Assembly: GCA_963676655.2 (NCBI GenBank)
Contig: CAXXKX010000004.1
Location: 868,001-932,000, forward strand
Origin: G963676655 sp963676655
GTDB lineage: Bacteria; Verrucomicrobiota; Lentisphaeria; Victivallales; Victivallaceae
Length of the DNA: 64,000 nt
Direction of reading: 5' to 3'
Below the pieces are notes generated by a model. The model was not told where the DNA came from, did not search any database, and saw nothing but the letters and a program-made list of their open reading frames with translations. Position 1 is the stretch's first letter; every line of letters starts with the position of its first letter. The translations under genes were made by a program, and so were the position numbers. Positions 36,637-46,400 of this stretch are shown one piece after another.

Positions 36637-38044
36637 TAATATTAATTTCACGCGGCACGATCTGCTTGAGCTTGCCCCTGATTGTCAGATTACCGCGGAC
36701 GCCGAAAATTTAAGGATCATTAGAGAATGGCTGCAACAGGGGCGTCCGGTGATTATCCGACGCCCGTGCCAGACGCTTGAAGGATTGCACAGCGGTATTC
36801 CGCTGCCGCCCGGACAGGGCTGGCGAAGAATCGCTTTCACAACCGGTCCCGGCAGTGTAAAAAAACGTTTGGCGCTGCCGCGTTTGCGGGATTGCCTGCA
36901 GCTTCTTCCGGAAGAGCGTCAATCCAGTCTGATATCTCTGGTTGATTTGAATCCCGAAGTTTTCGGCAGTCTGGCCTGGCAGTTTCTGACCGGCATGCCG
37001 TATCTTCGCAAGGAGTCAGACGCCGATCTGCTTTTCCGGGTCGACAGTCAGCGGGAATTACGGGATTTAACGGCAGAGTTAAATCTCGCCGCCCCCGGCG
37101 ACTGTTGCGACATCGAGATCATGTTATGGAACGGACGGGCTTTTTCGTGGCGTGAGTTTACTCAGGAAGCGGACAGTTTACTACTGAAGGCTGATTATGA
37201 TGTTTTTTCGGGACGCAAAAAGAATATATTTCCAGTTGAAGTTGACGCGGGAGTCATTGCCTGGGAAGCCGAATCAGCGCTCCATGAGGAGCTTGAGACG
37301 TATCCGAAGCCAGGCTTGGTTAGTTATGTTGACAATGGCAGTCATTCCGATATGAATGCCGGCCATTTCCGGTCCAGTATTGGCGAATTGCGGGGATATT
37401 TCAAAAGTATCGCCGAGGCAGGAGCCGGAGGCGCGGATATGGCGGAACTGCGTCGCCTGGGCATTGATGCTGAGAACCGGGTTCTCGCGGCAACCGGAGG
37501 CGTCAATACTCATCGCGGAGCGATCTTTTCACTTGGCATGCTGGCGGCGGCTGCCGGACATAAATTCAAAAACAAGGATGAGTCCTCATTGGGGGAAATC
37601 ATCAAGAATTTGTGGGGTATGGAGATTGAGGATCACCTTAATCCCGGGAGCAACGGTGAATTGGCGGTGAAACGTTATGGCGGCGGTTGCGCCAGAACAG
37701 AGGTGGCCTCCGGACTTCCTTCCGTGTATAAATACGGTCTTCCGGCGCTGCAAGATTCCATCGGCAAATACAGCCGTAACAGTGCCCGCCTTAACAGTTT
37801 CTATGCCATGCTCGAACATGTGAACGACACAACTTTGCTGCATCGCGGTGGTCGGGATGGACAAGATTTTGCGGTTAATTCCGCAGTAAATTTTAATCAT
37901 GCGTCAAAAGGCGAAAAAGCCGGTCTGGCATTGCGTAATCACCGTGAATTTATAAAAAGAGGTCTCAGTTGCGGCGGAGTCGCCGATTTGCTGGCGGCCG
38001 CTGTTTTTATTCATCGAATGGAGGAATTATGGCTGGAATTGTAA
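36629..38044 (+). CDS. mdcGB: fused MdcG-MdcB: holo-ACP transferase and triphosphoribosyl-dephospho-CoA synthase
   Basis: The 471-residue protein joins two functions that are separate in most bacteria. Residues about 1-195 match MdcG, the enzyme that moves the prosthetic group onto MdcC (TRHDLLEL near the start; DCCDIEIMLWNGRAFSWREF near its end). Residues about 210-471 match MdcB/CitG, which makes the prosthetic group from ATP and dephospho-CoA (ETYPKPGLVSYVDNGSHSDM and ATGGVNTHRGAIFSLGML are hallmark motifs). The ATG at 36629 overlaps mdcE by eight bases; a TTG three bases upstream is possible. The fusion resembles the CitXG fusion of some citrate lyase operons. It means both maturation steps are made in one chain. 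Confidence 0.92.
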   Translation: MLDNINFTRHDLLELAPDCQITADAENLRIIREWLQQGRPVIIRRPCQTLEGLHSGIPLPPGQGWRRIAFTTGPGSVKKRLALPRLRDCLQLLPEERQSSLISLVDLNPEVFGSLAWQFLTGMPYLRKESDADLLFRVDSQRELRDLTAELNLAAPGDCCDIEIMLWNGRAFSWREFTQEADSLLLKADYDVFSGRKKNIFPVEVDAGVIAWEAESALHEELETYPKPGLVSYVDNGSHSDMNAGHFRSSIGELRGYFKSIAEAGAGGADMAELRRLGIDAENRVLAATGGVNTHRGAIFSLGMLAAAAGHKFKNKDESSLGEIIKNLWGMEIEDHLNPGSNGELAVKRYGGGCARTEVASGLPSVYKYGLPALQDSIGKYSRNSARLNSFYAMLEHVNDTTLLHRGGRDGQDFAVNSAVNFNHASKGEKAGLALRNHREFIKRGLSCGGVADLLAAAVFIHRMEELWLEL

Positions 38045-38949
38045 TATTGTGTTCAGGACAGGGAAAACAGGAAGATGGAATGTTTGACGCTTTACGCGCC
38101 TATCCCGAAGCCGAAAAAATTATGACCCAAGCGCGTGAAGCCGGGATTCTTCCCGCCGATATTGACAATAAAGAGTTATGGTTTCGTAACGATATAGCTC
38201 AACCGCTGATCTGTCTCTATCAGATGATGGTTTGGGGGGTCGTCAAACCGCTTATTCCGGCTCCGGATATAATCGCCGGATACAGCCTGGGTGAAATCAG
38301 TGCATACGGTGTATCCGGAGCGGTTTCGCCACTTGAGGCTATCAGATTGGCGACGTTGCGGGGCAAACTAATGAGTGATGCGGTCGATGTACCGCAAACC
38401 ATGGTTGCGGTAATCGGGCTGCATAAGGATGATATTTCCCGGATATGTGAACGTTTTGGCGCTTATATCGCAATCGTCAACGCCGGGAACCATTTTATAA
38501 TCGGCCTGCATGAGGATCATGCTGAACCATTTATGCAAGCCGCACAGGAAGCCGGAGCGGGTACCGTAGTTCATCTGGAACTCTCAGTGGCATCTCATAC
38601 TCCATTTATGGATGCGGCGGCAACGGCGTTTGGTCAAGAATTGGCAAAGACTGAGTTGAATGTTTCCGGCGGGAATATTTTAGCCGGAATCAGCGGCGAA
38701 AAAGTATTCACCCGGGAACAGGCGGTTACGGCTTTGACAACCCAGATTCACCGCACAATCGATTGGCGCGCCTGTCTGGAAACCGCTTTTTCATACGGCA
38801 ACCGGATTTTTCTTGAACTTGGGCCGGGACACGGGTTATCGAGAATGGCGCTTGAAGCGTTTCATGGAGTGGAGGCGCGTTCGTTATCTGAATTTCAGGA
38901 TTTACATGCCGTTGAAAAATGGGTGAAAGCTGTTTCTGCAAGGTTGTAA
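38029..38949 (+). CDS. mdcH: malonyl-CoA:ACP transacylase (malonate decarboxylase epsilon subunit)
   Basis: The 306-residue protein loads the first malonyl group onto the holo-carrier protein so the catalytic cycle can start. It has the FabD-type fold, with GQGKQEDGMF in place of the usual GQGSQ near the N-terminus. The active-site serine lies in GYSLGEISAYG at about residue 85, and the usual His is near the middle (SVASHTPFMD). The start at 38029 is chosen for its GGAGG site, and it overlaps the fused MdcGB by 16 bases. The frame open to 37969 is the coding strand of the previous gene. Confidence 0.93.
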   Translation: MAGIVILCSGQGKQEDGMFDALRAYPEAEKIMTQAREAGILPADIDNKELWFRNDIAQPLICLYQMMVWGVVKPLIPAPDIIAGYSLGEISAYGVSGAVSPLEAIRLATLRGKLMSDAVDVPQTMVAVIGLHKDDISRICERFGAYIAIVNAGNHFIIGLHEDHAEPFMQAAQEAGAGTVVHLELSVASHTPFMDAAATAFGQELAKTELNVSGGNILAGISGEKVFTREQAVTALTTQIHRTIDWRACLETAFSYGNRIFLELGPGHGLSRMALEAFHGVEARSLSEFQDLHAVEKWVKAVSARL

Positions 38950-38972
38950 TAACAATGACGGAGCATTGACGA

Positions 38973-39623
38973 ATGACCGAAAAAAAATCCCAAAATTTGT
39001 CCCTCAGCGCGGAAGTGTATAGAAAGCTGCTGCGAGGAATTTTTGATGGGAAATTTCCTCTCGGCAGCAGAATGCGCGAGGAGCCGTTGTGCAGGCAATT
39101 AGGCGTCAGCCGGACTCCGGTGCGTGAAGCCTTGATCCGCCTGACGCGGGAAGGAATACTGGAACAGCAGCCGCGATACGGCTGTATTGTTCGTCAACTC
39201 TCCGAAAAAGAGATTTGTGATTTGCTTGAATGCCGCCGTATGATAGAGTGTCTGGTATTGCGCGAATGGTTTACCAATATTGATATTGGGCGAATGAGTG
39301 AATTAAAAAAGCTACTTGAAGAAAGCGAAGTCGAGGATACTCCAGGTTTTCGGATTACAGTATTGAAGATAGATGAAGATTTACATGCATTAATTCTGAA
39401 TGCCTGTACCAATACTTATATGTTCAAGCAGTTGCAAATATTACAATTGCAATGTCGACCTTACCGGGAATTGCGCTGTATTGAAGCGCGGGAGCCTGAA
39501 GCGATCAAACAGGAGAGGTTAATGATTCTCGATGCAGTTCTGCAAGGCGCAGTATCCGAAGCATGTCAATATCTGACTGAACATTTTGCCATCAGTATCC
39601 GGCATTATTTATCCGGTAATTAA
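38973..39623 (+). CDS. mdcY: GntR-family (FCD) regulator, probable malonate repressor MdcY
   Basis: The 216-residue protein has an N-terminal GntR winged helix (about 10-75; FPLGSRMREEPLCRQLGVSRTPVREALIRLTREGILEQQP) and a C-terminal FCD effector domain (about 85-210). Metal-binding positions can be recognised in DEDLHALI and the final HFAISIRHYL. It follows mdcH by 23 bases on the same strand, so it is co-transcribed and probably autoregulates. The family and position match MdcY of Acinetobacter, and a palindrome identical to the reported MdcY site lies at the operon promoter. The symbol is based on this and not on tested function. Confidence 0.85.
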   Translation: MTEKKSQNLSLSAEVYRKLLRGIFDGKFPLGSRMREEPLCRQLGVSRTPVREALIRLTREGILEQQPRYGCIVRQLSEKEICDLLECRRMIECLVLREWFTNIDIGRMSELKKLLEESEVEDTPGFRITVLKIDEDLHALILNACTNTYMFKQLQILQLQCRPYRELRCIEAREPEAIKQERLMILDAVLQGAVSEACQYLTEHFAISIRHYLSGN

Positions 39624-39685
39624 TATTCAACATGTTGGTTGGTAGATTCTTGTGATTTAATCTTAATCAAGCGGTTCGTTAATTA

Positions 39686-40855
39686 TTAACCGAAAAGTTC
39701 CCGAACCGCCTCCAAATACCCATATTTATATTCTGTGTCAGGCTCAAGATAAGTTCCTTCGGTCCATTCGTTCCATGAATTGATCAGAAGCATGTTTCCG
39801 GTGAATTGGTCAGATAAAATAAATTCTTTCGCTTTTTTCAAGGCTGCTGCAAAATTTTCAGGTGTATTTTCAGTCAGAATTACGGTGAACGGGTATCCAA
39901 TGTTATCATATACCTCTGATGGAATTGCTCTGGGGCTGACATCCCAGCCGGTGCATACGGCAGGATTATAAGGCAGCTTCAGGCATGACGTGAAATGTTC
40001 ATATTCCGCAATATTCTTCAAGGCAAATTTGAGATAGTCATATCCGGGAAATGTATCAGCATGTTTTTGTTTATTCCAGCCGTGTCCGGAGCGGGAGTCA
40101 ATTCCTAATTTGTCAAGCATAAAATTTACGCTTTGGGGTGGTTGATTTACGGAGGGTGAACATCCTTGACCGGTGTCGGCAAGAATAGCCTGATTATGCA
40201 GAGATTCCATCCCTACCGCGTTTAAATGCATTTCTCCCAGACCGGCCCTGATGACGCGCTGCCGGAAGTCAGTAAAACATTTGCATGCGACGTCAAGTCC
40301 TCCAAGGCTTTCCACCATACCGTGAAGATGATAAATTGAAAAATACAACCCACCATTAATTCGCAGATAGTTTGGATGAGAGAAATAATGTTTAATGCAA
40401 TAGTCGGTGGCTTTCAGAAAGGTTTCCGGTGATACGTCTCCTGAACTCAAGCTTGGTGCGGGGAACATTCTGCTTCCGGGATGTACCTGTTTTGCGTCGT
40501 GATTGCACCACATCAGTGAAAACTTGAAATCGCTGTTGCCGACAGAATTGAGAAAACCTTTTTCAAGACATTGGTTCCGGTAGGGAATGTCCTCATACCA
40601 ATACCAGTCAAAAACAAACCCATCTATGCCTTGAGACGAAGCCGTCTTGATTTTTTTCTCCATGATGTCAGGTTCTGATTCATCTTCATAACCCCATAAC
40701 GGTATCTTAGGTTGTTTATGTCCGGGGAAACGTGGCCTTGCATATTTCAGTACTTCCCATTCCGTCCAGTTTTTTCCGTGCCACTTGTCATTTTGTGGAT
40801 TCGGATGCCAGTTCGGGAAATAATAAGCACAGACGAGAGTTTTTTCAGGTTTCAT
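39686..40855 (-). CDS. WbsX/GH99-like glycan-processing protein
   Basis: The 389-residue protein has the opening YYFPNWHPNPQNDKWHGKNWTEW and later PGHKQPKIPLWGYEDESEPD, IDGFVFDWYWYED and NSWNEWTEGTYLEPD. These are hallmark segments of the WbsX family related to GH99 endo-alpha-mannosidases. In the GH99 clan, the two acidic residues in segments such as WNEWTE are catalytic. WbsX proteins occur in O-antigen clusters and in glycan-degradation loci. The start at 40855 is chosen because GGAG lies eight bases upstream; ATGs five and four codons upstream lack this. It is convergent with the malonate operon and is followed upstream by an IclR gene. Confidence 0.85.
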   Translation of the reverse strand: MKPEKTLVCAYYFPNWHPNPQNDKWHGKNWTEWEVLKYARPRFPGHKQPKIPLWGYEDESEPDIMEKKIKTASSQGIDGFVFDWYWYEDIPYRNQCLEKGFLNSVGNSDFKFSLMWCNHDAKQVHPGSRMFPAPSLSSGDVSPETFLKATDYCIKHYFSHPNYLRINGGLYFSIYHLHGMVESLGGLDVACKCFTDFRQRVIRAGLGEMHLNAVGMESLHNQAILADTGQGCSPSVNQPPQSVNFMLDKLGIDSRSGHGWNKQKHADTFPGYDYLKFALKNIAEYEHFTSCLKLPYNPAVCTGWDVSPRAIPSEVYDNIGYPFTVILTENTPENFAAALKKAKEFILSDQFTGNMLLINSWNEWTEGTYLEPDTEYKYGYLEAVRELFG

Positions 40856-41000
40856 AGCGTTCTCCATCAATTAAATAAAAATGAGTCATGTGAAATGCAA
40901 ATATTAATCACAAAAAACACGATAAGTCACGAATTTTTTTCAGCTTAAGTAAAAACTCCATTGCGTACTTCATATATCGCATGGGCATTTTTATATGAAT

Positions 41001-41741
41001 TTAAAAATTCCGCATTTTTTCAGCGGTTTCCATTAGGAGTTCCCTGACAAACTCCATTTTTTCCGGGCTTTTCCTGATAGATGGGAAACTGCATCCAAGA
41101 GCCATAAGAACTGTTCCGTTCGCACGAAAAACCGGAACGCCAATTGCAGTTATTTCTGAATTTACCACATTTTCAGTAATCGCAAAACCATTTTTGCCTA
41201 CTTTCTCAAACAGCGCAAGTAGCTCCTCCGGATTTTGAGGCGTATTTCCTGTAAAAGAAGAAAAGTTCTGATTCCTGGCATAGTGAATTTTAAAATCTTC
41301 CGGCATATAAGCCAATAAAGCTAAACCGGAGGCTAAAAGGTGAGGATGGTCAATAAAAAATTCCCGGGAATGGATCACTGCCAGGATGTGATTGGATTTT
41401 TTCCAATTTACTATATTTACACGATTTTTATCCATGACCAGAGCTACTACTGTTTCATTAGTTTCAGCCCTCAACATTTTCATAAAAGGCTCTGTATATT
41501 CTCTCAAGATGCTGATCTGATCGTTTCCTTCCGATAACTTTAAAGCTGCGATCCCAATTCTATAACGCCGGGTTGCATCATCAAAATCCAGATATGATTC
41601 GGCCTGAAGGGTTTTCAAAATCTGTTGCGTTGTTGTTACTTTCAAGCCTATTTGTCCTGCAATTTCTCTAACCCCGACCCAATCGTGAGCCTGAGCTGCA
41701 TAATTTAGAATATTTAGCGCTTTTTGAACAGATTTTATCAT
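41001..41741 (-). CDS. IclR-family transcriptional regulator
   Basis: The 246-residue protein begins with the winged helix of the IclR family (about 1-70; KSVQKALNILNYAAQ, then VREIAGQIGLKVTTTQQILKTLQAESYLDFD). The C-terminal effector domain (about 85-245) ends in the typical EFVRELLMETAEKM. The start at 41741 is preferred because MIKSVQKAL is the usual family opening. The TTG/ATG choices further upstream (to 41777) would run into a large inverted repeat that looks like an operator. It is upstream of the WbsX-like gene on the same strand and may control it and itself. IclR proteins usually repress catabolic genes and bind a small acid or sugar. Confidence 0.9.
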   Translation of the reverse strand: MIKSVQKALNILNYAAQAHDWVGVREIAGQIGLKVTTTQQILKTLQAESYLDFDDATRRYRIGIAALKLSEGNDQISILREYTEPFMKMLRAETNETVVALVMDKNRVNIVNWKKSNHILAVIHSREFFIDHPHLLASGLALLAYMPEDFKIHYARNQNFSSFTGNTPQNPEELLALFEKVGKNGFAITENVVNSEITAIGVPVFRANGTVLMALGCSFPSIRKSPEKMEFVRELLMETAEKMRNF

Positions 41742-41763
41742 TCGATTTATTAACCTTTGTTTG

Positions 41764-41790
41764 TTAATAAAGAACATTGTACTTTATTAA
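41764..41790. promoter_or_regulatory. perfect 9-bp inverted repeat, probable IclR operator
   Basis: TTAATAAAG (41764-41772) and its exact reverse complement CTTTATTAA (41782-41790) are separated by nine bases. They lie 22 to 49 bases before the IclR gene's ATG on the minus strand, where an autoregulatory operator would sit. The 250 bases further upstream (to 42030) are AT-rich with no gene seen. Confidence 0.55.
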
Positions 41791-42030
41791 AGAACAAAAG
41801 TCAAGCGGAAAAACAAAAAAACCTTATTATTTTCATATGGCCGGTTTATTAAACGAGTCTAAAAAAAGTTGTCCAGGTGATAAGCAACGCAGGTTATATT
41901 GTAGTTTTTTTATGGAGTTAAGTTTTTTATTGGTAGTTTCTTATGTATAATAAATAATCAAGCTGTACGAAAATTGACAATTAATTATTATTACTCACTT
42001 TGGGGCAAATACGGAAATATTTGTATACTC

Positions 42031-43320
42031 TTACATTTTTACTGTGCCGGTCTGGGCGGCGGCGTTTAGAAAAGGACCTATTGTCCAGAGTTGGGCTTCT
42101 TTGCCGGACGGGGCGCCGTTTTGGGCACTGGTCAATTCATGGAAGGTATCGCCATGACAACTGCGGACCAGTAATGCCAGTTCATAGGGCAGGGTGTCTA
42201 TGCCGGTTGCCAGGGCTTTTGCACGCAGATAGAAAGAGTTTACGAACGGCCATGCGCTATTGTTGTGATAAGTTGCGTCGGTATCATAAAACGGTGTGAA
42301 CAATGGAATACCCCACCATATTTCCGGATAATCCTTGAACGCCGCAATCGCTTCATCCTTTTCCAGTAAATCATGCAGGACCGCAAACGCGGTTCCCAGA
42401 GCTTCCCGACGCGGTTCCTGGTGTCCGTCTTCATGCAGAAAATAAGTGATGCCGCCATCCGGTCGAATAAATCCGGCCCGGAAACTTTGTCGTAAAGCAA
42501 CTGCCTTATCAGCCCATTCGACTGCTTCATCATTCAGTTGCAGACGTTTCGCGCAGGCTTCCATAACGCGTAGTCCGCGATAATAGAGCGCGTTGGTTGA
42601 TGATGATTTTATCGCGACACTGCGTCGTAAGGCTTCAATTGTTTGATATGGCAGGTCAGGCGGATAACCGTTATAGCCGATGTCGATAAAGCTGGCCTGA
42701 CCATGATACAGACCGTCTGTTTTATCAAAGAACGGCTGGTAGAGTTCAGTAAAACAGCGTTTCCCGGTTTCATAGAGCCATTGCCAGTCGGCCGTTGTAT
42801 CGTAATATTTTTTAAAAAGCTCTTCCGCCCACCACAACCAGACAACGTCATCGGTACGTCGGCAATAGGGATTCGTGCCGTATTTTTCCCGGAATTGCGC
42901 GTGGGTGATATCTTCGACCGGCATGTTGAACTTCGGCATGATGTGATCGTTGGGAGTCCGTAACCCAAGCTCCAGTCTCACTTTCCGGGAAACCTCGATA
43001 CAGGAACGCATTTGTTCCGGGAAAAATGTATCAAGGCCGAGAATACTCGCGTAAGCCTGGTCGCGGGTAAAGATCATGCCGTTCCAACCCTGACCGCGTC
43101 CGCCGGCACAGAAATATGGCTTGCCTTCACGCGTGAGGATATTGCTTTCCGCGTCATACAGGGCGCAGGTCCAAAGACGTTCCAGAATTGGAGAACTGTT
43201 GGTCAGGCGTGCCCGGTGCTTTGGTTGCGGGGACGGCAGATCATTGATCGTCAGCCGCCCGTATTCATCTTCCAGAAAATCTGTTCCAAGAGTTAGTTTG
43301 TCAGATTGATATGTCAACAT
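42031..43320 (-). CDS. (alpha/alpha)6-barrel glycosidase-like protein
   Basis: The 429-residue cytoplasmic protein has no signal peptide. Helical hairpins of an alpha-toroid glycosidase carry typical acidic and aromatic motifs (GWNGMIFTRDQAYASILGLD, CRRTDDVVWLWWAEELF, FDKTDGLYHGQASFIDIG and YHNNSAWPFVNSFY). The layout is close to GH37/GH63/GH125-like or amylo-alpha-1,6-glucosidase-like enzymes. Specificity cannot be assigned by eye. It lies alone on the minus strand, 116 bases downstream of the exported PHP-like gene. In function it fits the nearby glycan genes. Confidence 0.75.
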   Translation of the reverse strand: MLTYQSDKLTLGTDFLEDEYGRLTINDLPSPQPKHRARLTNSSPILERLWTCALYDAESNILTREGKPYFCAGGRGQGWNGMIFTRDQAYASILGLDTFFPEQMRSCIEVSRKVRLELGLRTPNDHIMPKFNMPVEDITHAQFREKYGTNPYCRRTDDVVWLWWAEELFKKYYDTTADWQWLYETGKRCFTELYQPFFDKTDGLYHGQASFIDIGYNGYPPDLPYQTIEALRRSVAIKSSSTNALYYRGLRVMEACAKRLQLNDEAVEWADKAVALRQSFRAGFIRPDGGITYFLHEDGHQEPRREALGTAFAVLHDLLEKDEAIAAFKDYPEIWWGIPLFTPFYDTDATYHNNSAWPFVNSFYLRAKALATGIDTLPYELALLVRSCHGDTFHELTSAQNGAPSGKEAQLWTIGPFLNAAAQTGTVKM

Positions 43321-43435
43321 CGCGATATCCTTGATAGAAAATTTCAGCCCAAAATCTTTATCAATATATCGTGAATTAGTATCAAAGCAAACGGGTTTCA
43401 GATAAGGAACAATATAAAATGACCTCTACATCTCA

Positions 43436-46400
43436 TTAGATTGTTTTACCTTGTTTATATATTTTACTGGAACCCGGGGGAACGGCGACTTGGGCATCCA
43501 GCTTGAACAAGTTCGAAATTTCCGGCGCCGATTTCAGGTTGGTCGCAATATTTATCCCTGTCGGGTTATGAAGCTCGATGAATATCCCTTGAGGAGTCCA
43601 TTGCACTATTTCGATGCCGATTTCCGGGTTGCTTGAGACAATCAGGTTTCCGGCGAAAAAATTGCCTTTGACCGCGGTGTCCAGCGGAAAATAGGCTGAA
43701 TTCTCAAAAACTCCGGTATAATCAATTTTCCCCGATGCCTGACGCCATAATCCGGCCGGGAGTTTTGCACTCAAAGCATCCACGCGCACCATCGTTTTTA
43801 CCGGCAGATTCGCGGTTTTTTCAACTGATCCGGCTACTCCGCCATCTACGGCGGTATATCTTACCGGGAAAACTGATTTTTCAAGTTTTCCTCTGGTCAA
43901 GTTTATCTTGTATGGCAGTACCGGACCAAAACCAAGGGCATTCAGCCACAAGGCCGGAGCTTTGCCGAAATCGTCTTTTATCTCTTTTGAATTTGGTTTA
44001 TTCGGAGCTGAATAAAGTAATTTTGCGCTGAATTCTGTACCTTTCTTTAATTGACCGTCTCCGGGCAGGGCGGCTTTCAATCCGAGCCAGTTTCCACCGG
44101 CGGCCATGCCGGGGCTCAATACAATGAAGCCGCCTGCCAGGCCGCCAACCGGGATGTCGATAGTTTTACCGCCGGGAATGGTGCCGGTTACCAGTTTGCC
44201 GTCTTTATACCAGGCGTATTTATTATTGAGAAGTGTAACAAACCGCGGGAACAAGCCATAGCCGGGTATGGGCTCAACATTACGCTTCAATTTCAGGTCG
44301 TATTCAACCAGAGAAATATAATTGTTATTTGATTTGCCGACTGAATAGCACCAGTTTCTGATCAGGCAGTCATAGATATTGGATTCCTTGCTTATCATAC
44401 TTGGCTTGGCATCGTAAACTACCTCTTTATATAGAGCCCGGACATATTTTTCGTTGATTTCAGATTCCGTCAGAACTACGTTGCCGCAGGAAAACGGAAA
44501 GTTGATTTTGGGAGCCATGCAGGCGCCCCGTACCGGAGTGAATATGTCTTTACCTTCAGGAACTCCCTCGACCGGGACAACCAGATGACGCAAGCCGCCC
44601 ATTGCATCTGCTCCGGTATAATACGCGGCAATGTAGCCCAGCCAGTTCTGGCGATCCGAACAGCGGCAGTGGAAGCGCTGGGTAACGGTCCGGATTGAGT
44701 TTGTGATGACTTTCTTTCCAGCTTTATCCTCAGCGATAACGCACAAGTCGAACTGTGGCCCATAACGAAAATATGTAGTCTGGTGGAAATTTTTGCTTTT
44801 CCGCGGCAGCCATTTTCTAACCAGATTGAAGCCGTCATAGATTTTTACATACTTCAAATCTGTATCACTTTTTACCCCGATGCTAAGCATGAACTGCCAG
44901 CGTGACATCCATTTGGGGCGCCCCGCGCCCCAGGAGTAAACAACCGGCCCTTCGCTTATCATATATTTGGCCGGAGCTTCAAAATAATGTCCCTGGCCAA
45001 ACCTGAAATATCCGGCGGCGTTTTTCGGGCTGTCAGATGGAATGATCTGCTGGAATCCGGTTTTGGCGGCCAGGGCCACTTTGTCGGGACTATAGACTTC
45101 GTGTACTGCGATCGGATGCGGGTTTGAAGCGTTTTGCACCTGCCATAAATAGGCACTGAGACTGTTATCAATCAGTTTGCCGTCACGGTAAGTATAAACG
45201 CTCATGGCCTGAAAGTGTTTGAGCCGTTCTTTGGGGAGTAAGTTGGAATCCGGATGATGGATGATTGTCAGAGTATTGTATAGCGTCAGATAAACCATTT
45301 GGGTTTGAACAAGCCTGGATCCGTCTTCAGTAAGCCATGCCCGGGGGGGAACTCTTGGTGCCCCGGCCAGGATCATGCTGTTACGGTCCTGATCCTCTAG
45401 CTGATAACCCGGCAGACAAAATATTTCATCGCTGGAATTTTTTTCGCAGTCCCTGATTAGTTCAGCGTATGCTCCCGGTTTCATTTTTGCCAGGTTTTCG
45501 GTGAAAACAATTACGCTGTAACCGGCTTTTTTAGCCGCATCTGCATAATCCTTGACGCTTCCTGTCCCGTCGCTGTATTTGGAGTGTATGCCAACTAGAA
45601 ATTTGAAATATTTTGTTGGTAATTTTGCTGTCTTGACTACTTTTGCCGCATCGATCGGGCCGCCTGTCCTGTATCCGCCGAAGCCTTTTTCTGAGTTTTT
45701 TCCGAGCCAGCTGTAGAGATTAAGCAGCAGGTGTCCGGTGTCACTGGCGACTTTGCCGTTTCCTTTATCCAGAACGATTCCATCGACCGGCCCGGTACAC
45801 ATTTCGGAAACATGCGGATTCAAGGTATAGCCGTTGCGGTGAGTATAGATAGGGTTTATTGAAATTACGGCCATTTGGCCTTTGCCGTAGTTGCGCACAG
45901 CTCCAAGTATGTGCGGCTTGGCTGTATTGGAGTTAAGATACCATTTGTGGTTGACGTAGTTACGGGTGTCCGCACCCGGCATACTTTCAATTATCGGGGT
46001 CCAGTTTTTATCGCAATTCAGCGGGGGAGCGGTATAACAGTCGTCCCAGCGCAGAATGGCGGCGGGAAAATAAATTCTTTTCAATCCTTTGGTTACCGGA
46101 TGGTTATGGTTGAGGTTCTCTGTCCAGTTGATGGAGTTATCAAATTGCCACGGGTTGTTAATTCGTTTCGGGTCGATTACACAGGATTGTTCCATTTGTA
46201 TCCCGAATGGTCTCAATACGTCGTTGCAGCCTCCGGCGCGTGGTCCGCCGGCGTCTGCCAAATCGGTGTAAACCAGCAGTCCCCCTCCGGCTTTCATGTA
46301 TTTTTTTATATTATTTAAATTTCTTTCAAAATGCAGTTCTCTTTGACCGAAAATGCCGTATCTGGCTCCTGCCAGAGGAGTTTCATCCAAAACAACAAGA

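Noticed and set aside
39671..39709. Terminator between mdcY and the convergent WbsX-like gene (GCGGTTCG paired with CGAACCGC)
   Set aside because: The arms are only eight bases with a 23-base loop and no T-run, and one arm is inside the WbsX-like gene.
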